Positions 14,341 to 15,825 of a DNA stretch of 15,825 nt are shown here, one piece after another (position 1 is the stretch's first letter; each line of letters starts with the position of its first letter). Under the pieces are notes generated by a model, which worked only from the letters and a program-made list of their open reading frames with translations, searched no databases and was not told the origin of the DNA. The position numbers and the translations under genes are program-made. The stretch comes from DASYSA01 sp036003885 (GTDB lineage Bacteria > Acidobacteriota > Blastocatellia > UBA7656), in contig DASYSA010000610.1 of the NCBI GenBank assembly GCA_036003885.1, positions 1-15,825 on the forward strand, read 5' to 3'.

Positions 14341-14370
14341 CTCCCACACTCCCACTCTCCCACTCTCCCA
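14341..14370. repeat. CTCCCACT short-word repeat after the eno stop
   Basis: Four or so degenerate words such as CTCCCACT and CTCCCACA start two bases past the eno stop codon (14373-14375). Same family as the array behind rsgA at 13146-13204. Together with 14286-14334 it takes up nearly all of the eno-rsgA spacer. Confidence 0.75.
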
Positions 14371-14372
14371 TT

Positions 14373-15704
14373 CTATTTCTTTGCTGCGCGTGTCGTTCGT
14401 TTCTCGAATCGCTCGCCTACCTTTGTGCTCGTGAATGCGCCGAACCCGCCGAAGCGTGCAGCGCGGCCAAGCTGTTCTTCTATTCGAAGCAACTGGTTGT
14501 ATTTGGCAACGCGATCTGTTCGACTCGCCGATCCTGTCTTGATCTGACCGGCGTTCGTCGCTACTGCGAGGTCGGCAATGAACGTGTCTTCTGTCTCGCC
14601 CGACCGATGCGAAATCACCGACGTATAGCGGTGAGTTTTAGCCATCTCGATCGTGTCCATAGTCTCCGTGAGCGTGCCTATCTGATTCACCTTGACCAGA
14701 ATTGAGTTGGCGACCTTCTCGCGAATGCCTCGCTCCAGGTACTCGGTGTTAGTGACGAAGAGATCGTCGCCTACGAGCTGAACCCGGTCGCCAAGCTCTT
14801 TCGTCAACGTAGCCCAACCCTTCCAATCCGATTCGGCGAGCCCGTCTTCGATCGACACTATCGGGTACTGGTCCACCCAGCCGGCGAACAACGCTACCAT
14901 CTCGTCCGACCCTTTTCGCGCGCCGTTGGACTTGTGAAAGACGTAGCGGCCCCCTTCGTACAGTTCGCTTGAAGCAGTGTCCATAGCAAGGGCGATCTGT
15001 TCTCCGGCTTTGTAGCCGGCTTTATTGATGGCTTCGAGGATAGCCTCGATAGCCTCTTCATTCGATTTCAGGTTCGGCGCGAACCCTCCCTCATCGCCCA
15101 CCGAAGTCGAGTGACCTCCCTTTTTCAGCACCGCTTTGAGCGCGTGGAAGACTTCTACGCCGGCTCGCAGCGCCTCGGAAAAAGATGCCAGCCCGGCGGG
15201 CACGATCATGAACTCCTGGAAGTCGATGTTGTTATCGGCGTGGGCGCCGCCGTTTATTATGTTCATCAGCGGAACGGGAAGCGTGCGGGCGCTCACACCA
15301 CCCAGATAGGAATAGAGCGGCACGTCGAGCGCTTCGGCGCCCGCTCGAGCGGTCGCCAGCGAAACCGCCAAAATGGCATTCGCCCCGAGTTTGCGTTTGT
15401 TGGCGGTACCGTCGGCGTCGAGCATGGCTCGATCGATGTCGGCCTGGATGAGAGCATCGCGTCCAATGATGGCTTTGGAGATTATGGAGTTGATGTTGTT
15501 AACCGCCTTGAGCACCCCCTTGCCGTCGTATCGCTTCTTGTCATTATCTCGAAGCTCGAGTGCTTCGTTCTCGCCGGTCGAAGCGCCCGATGGCACGGCC
15601 GCTCGCCCGATGAGTCCACTGGAAAGCGCAACCTCGGCCTCGACGGTCGGATTGCCGCGCGAATCAAGAATCTCTCGTGCAGTTACTCGTTCTATGGTTG
15701 TCAT
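14373..15704 (-). CDS. eno: Enolase (phosphopyruvate hydratase)
   Basis: A complete 443-residue enolase that interconverts 2-phosphoglycerate and phosphoenolpyruvate in glycolysis and gluconeogenesis. The N-terminal domain contains ARE...DSRGNPT (9-20) and the mobile loop PSGASTGENEA (38-48). The barrel has H155 (NGGAHADN), E205 in GDEGGFAP as one catalytic acid, metal ligands D242, E286 (IEDGLA) and D313 (GDDLFVTN), the catalytic lysine K338 (VKVNQIGT), SHRSGET (365-371) and K389 (IKTGS). All active-site residues are present. The C-terminus is slightly extended and basic (RFEKRTTRAAKK). The ATG at 15704 has only a weak upstream GAG. It is followed by rsgA on the same strand; upstream lies the tandem hairpin repeat at the right edge. 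Confidence 0.98.
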   Translation of the reverse strand: MTTIERVTAREILDSRGNPTVEAEVALSSGLIGRAAVPSGASTGENEALELRDNDKKRYDGKGVLKAVNNINSIISKAIIGRDALIQADIDRAMLDADGTANKRKLGANAILAVSLATARAGAEALDVPLYSYLGGVSARTLPVPLMNIINGGAHADNNIDFQEFMIVPAGLASFSEALRAGVEVFHALKAVLKKGGHSTSVGDEGGFAPNLKSNEEAIEAILEAINKAGYKAGEQIALAMDTASSELYEGGRYVFHKSNGARKGSDEMVALFAGWVDQYPIVSIEDGLAESDWKGWATLTKELGDRVQLVGDDLFVTNTEYLERGIREKVANSILVKVNQIGTLTETMDTIEMAKTHRYTSVISHRSGETEDTFIADLAVATNAGQIKTGSASRTDRVAKYNQLLRIEEQLGRAARFGGFGAFTSTKVGERFEKRTTRAAKK

Positions 15705-15747
15705 AATCGCTCAATTCTCACTGAGTTCCGGTGAGCGCGCAAGTCCC

Positions 15748-15825
15748 GGGTACGCACGCTTCCAGCGTGCCCATTCGCAAACTCACGCTCTGGGTACGCA
15801 CGCTTCCAGCGTGCCCATTCGCAAA
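15748..15825 (+). repeat. 44-base tandem repeat carrying the GCACGCT hairpin, runs off the edge
   Basis: Two direct copies start at 15748 and 15792. The first is a full 44-base unit. The second is identical for all 34 bases visible before the window ends. Each holds GCACGCTTCCAGCGTGC, a 7-base palindrome with a TCC loop, followed by CCATTCGCAAA. The hairpin core matches 1425-1447. It lies upstream of eno, possibly between its promoter and the next gene. The number of further copies is unknown. Confidence 0.85.

Noticed and set aside
15748..15825. Possible CRISPR array at the right edge
   Set aside because: The sequence between the two repeat cores appears to be repeated as well (identical as far as visible), so it is a tandem repeat, not repeats with variable spacers; no cas gene is present.

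Overview
The window is a chromosomal segment, roughly 58% G+C, with fourteen protein-coding genes (thirteen complete, one cut by the left edge). I saw no rRNA, tRNA, CRISPR array, phage gene or transposase. Gene content is mostly housekeeping and central metabolism. The look of the proteins, together with intergenic spaces filled with short degenerate tandem words and a GCACGCT/AGCGTGC hairpin repeat, suggests a soil bacterium of the Acidobacteriota (Blastocatellia-like). That assignment comes from general familiarity, not from a search, and is moderate to low confidence.

Layout. 1-3595 (minus strand): transketolase (tkt), then a ROK-family polyphosphate-type glucokinase, then a HAD hydrolase running off the left edge. 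This is a sugar-phosphate cluster: glucose phosphorylation plus the non-oxidative pentose phosphate pathway. 3872-4754 (plus): a small four-helix membrane protein overlapping a PaaI-type hotdog thioesterase. 4798-7173 (minus): an exported amidohydrolase of the MTA/SAH-deaminase type and a membrane-anchored neutral zinc metallopeptidase. 7174-7898: a 725-base gap with a nested-hairpin element, a heptamer repeat and the ftsY leader. 7899-8954 (plus): ftsY, the SRP receptor. 8930-15704 (minus): cytochrome P450 (its 3' end overlaps ftsY), a double-CxxCG protein with an immunity-protein-like tail, an MFS transporter, a small Ala/Pro-rich protein, rsgA (ribosome-assembly GTPase) and eno (enolase).

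The most unusual content is between the genes. At least eight intergenic places hold degenerate tandem arrays of 7-base (sometimes 8-base) words. The word differs from place to place, but each of three word families occurs twice. Several arrays are paired as inverted copies able to form long hairpins. Five of them start within about 5 bases of a stop codon or include it, and one overlaps the start codon of rsgA. A separate hairpin repeat occurs once near 1424 and twice in a 44-base tandem at the right edge. No gene cluster here looks like a new defence or biosynthetic system; the repeat organisation is the best candidate for something little described.

Three starts (the membrane protein at 3872, ftsY and the P450) have no Shine-Dalgarno sequence. 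Two of these have promoter-like -10 boxes so close to the ATG that the mRNA would be nearly leaderless. Other genes have clear GGAGG-type sites, which decide the starts of the glucokinase, transketolase, amidohydrolase (TTG) and the small protein at 12985 (GTG).
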